A stretch of 6,407 nt of DNA from Ignavibacteria bacterium (GTDB lineage Bacteria > Bacteroidota > Ignavibacteria > Tepidaquicellales > OLB5), in assembly GCA_030835005.1 (NCBI GenBank), contig JAUQWT010000246.1:1-6407 (forward strand). Reading direction: 5' to 3'. The notes beneath the pieces were generated by a model, which worked only from the letters and a program-made list of their open reading frames with translations, was not told the DNA's origin and ran no database searches. This document shows, piece after piece, positions 5,528 to 6,407 of the stretch. Each line of letters begins with the position of its first letter. Position 1 is the stretch's first letter. A program made the position numbers and the translations under genes.

Positions 5528-6407
5528 ATTGTGAGTGTTTTCTGATAGAGAAAAATGCAATGACTGCCAGCAGGTAACACGCCGATCCGCTCCAGTATGA
5601 AACAGAGATTCCGTAATTCATTGCAATGATTATAGATAGTACGGTTGCGAGAACCGACATTACGCCGTTTATTCCCCACAGCCATGGCGTGATTGCGCCG
5701 CCTGTTTTTTGGGAAGCGAGTTTCATTCCTATTGGGAATGCCATCCCGAGAAACAATCCCATTGGAAACAGTATCATTATTGAAACCAGCAGGCGGATCG
5801 CCGTAGAATTCTCTCTGAAAGCAACTATAATATAAGGCGTAATAAACCCGAACAATAGTAAAACAAATATTAATACTAGAAACCTTAAAAGCGAACTTTT
5901 GTATATATCAGTTCCGGCTGCGCCGCTGAAATAACTGCCAATTCCGCTGGAGAGCAGCATAGTAAAGAGAGCCGCTGCAAGACTGTACGTTGGATGGCCT
6001 AAGAAAATATTCAGTCTTTGAATCTGCGAAATTTCGATCAGCATAAATCCAAGCCCTATGGCAGAGAAGAACAGGAAAAATGGCAGTGTTCCGCCCAGAT
6101 TAACTTTCTTTGAAGTTATCTTTAATGGTATGACGATGCATAAAAATGAAAGCCCCGTCATAGTACCTGCAAGTGTTAACAGAATGAAAATTGCCTTTGC
6201 ATTAAAACCCATATCCCACTCTTTCCAGAACTGTACTCGGAACATATCGCTGAAATTCAGGTAATGAAAGAAAAAGGGCTTATCATCGGTTGGCGACTTA
6301 ATATCTACTGGAAATGTACCGTTAAATTTACTTCGCTCGTCTGCTGATGAAGTTAAAAGCAAAAAGGTTGAATCCTGTACTTTGCCTGGTGTAATTATAT
6401 CTTCAAA
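5526..6407 (-). CDS. Membrane-fused spermidine-synthase-like protein, C-terminal part; 5' end beyond the window
   Basis: The frame is open from the right edge to a TAA at 5528-5526, giving 293 visible residues. A TTG at 6362-6360 is in frame, but reading continues upstream without a stop and that start would cut a domain, so the true start lies outside. The first 50 or so visible residues look like the end of a Rossmann-type aminopropyltransferase domain and include PTDDKPFFF (39-47), a typical junction motif in membrane-fused spermidine synthase-like proteins. About seven membrane helices follow, with the family-like stretches GFMLIEISQIQRLNIFLGHP (about 121-140) and GMAFPIGMKLAS, then TPWLWGINGVMSV. 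Spermidine synthases transfer an aminopropyl group from decarboxylated SAM to putrescine, but the catalytic region is not visible and many fused homologues are uncharacterised, so activity is not claimed. It converges on the ABC operon with no sign of a functional link. Confidence 0.8.
   Translation of the reverse strand, partial: FEDIITPGKVQDSTFLLLTSSADERSKFNGTFPVDIKSPTDDKPFFFHYLNFSDMFRVQFWKEWDMGFNAKAIFILLTLAGTMTGLSFLCIVIPLKITSKKVNLGGTLPFFLFFSAIGLGFMLIEISQIQRLNIFLGHPTYSLAAALFTMLLSSGIGSYFSGAAGTDIYKSSLLRFLVLIFVLLLFGFITPYIIVAFRENSTAIRLLVSIMILFPMGLFLGMAFPIGMKLASQKTGGAITPWLWGINGVMSVLATVLSIIIAMNYGISVSYWSGSACYLLAVIAFFSIRKHSQ

Noticed and set aside
5281..5685. Leftward reading frame spanning the end of the DUF4340 gene and the terminator
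   Set aside because: It crosses the terminator and overlaps two supported genes, with no recognisable domain.
6360..6362. TTG as the start codon of the rightmost gene
   Set aside because: The frame stays open to the window edge, and the residues before TTG continue the same domain, so the gene is cut off rather than starting here.

Overview
The window comes from an AT-rich bacterial chromosome, most likely of the Bacteroidota/Chlorobiota/Ignavibacteria group. Three things point there. The start codons sit in A/T-rich leaders without usable Shine-Dalgarno sequences. The proteins resemble families common in that group (a DUF3667 zinc-ribbon membrane protein, GldA/GldF/GldG-like ABC components, a membrane-fused spermidine-synthase-like protein). 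Codon usage is A/T-leaning. The lineage is an inference: no rRNA or marker gene is present.

Layout: a leftward gene cut by the left edge (1-805) encodes a DUF3667-type membrane protein with an N-terminal double-CxxC zinc ribbon. A 248-nt divergent intergenic region (806-1053) carries an imperfect hairpin and three copies of a GGATTT-centred element. Four rightward genes follow in what looks like one operon (1054-5467): an ABC ATPase (GldA-like), a six-helix ABC-2 permease (GldF-like), a large membrane-anchored extracytoplasmic auxiliary protein (GldG-like, ABC_transp_aux) and a membrane-anchored DUF4340 protein made of two repeated units. A strong intrinsic terminator (5497-5527) closes the operon. 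Its U-tract runs into the stop codon of a convergent leftward gene (5526-6407), the C-terminal part of a membrane-fused spermidine-synthase-like protein that continues off the right edge.

How the genes fit together: the ATPase and permease would form the core of a type-2 (ABC-2) transporter. The GldG-like and DUF4340 proteins both have large domains outside the inner membrane and probably form its extracytoplasmic part. This gene order recurs in many bacteria that are not known to glide. No other gliding genes are visible here, so the substrate and function are unknown. The flanking partial genes have no evident functional link to the operon.

Nothing in the window is clearly a mobile element, CRISPR array, RNA gene or defence system. 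The best candidates for something under-described are the ABC/GldG/DUF4340 complex itself, the two-unit structure of the DUF4340 protein, the polyglutamine linker in the GldG-like protein and the GGATTT element array upstream of the operon.
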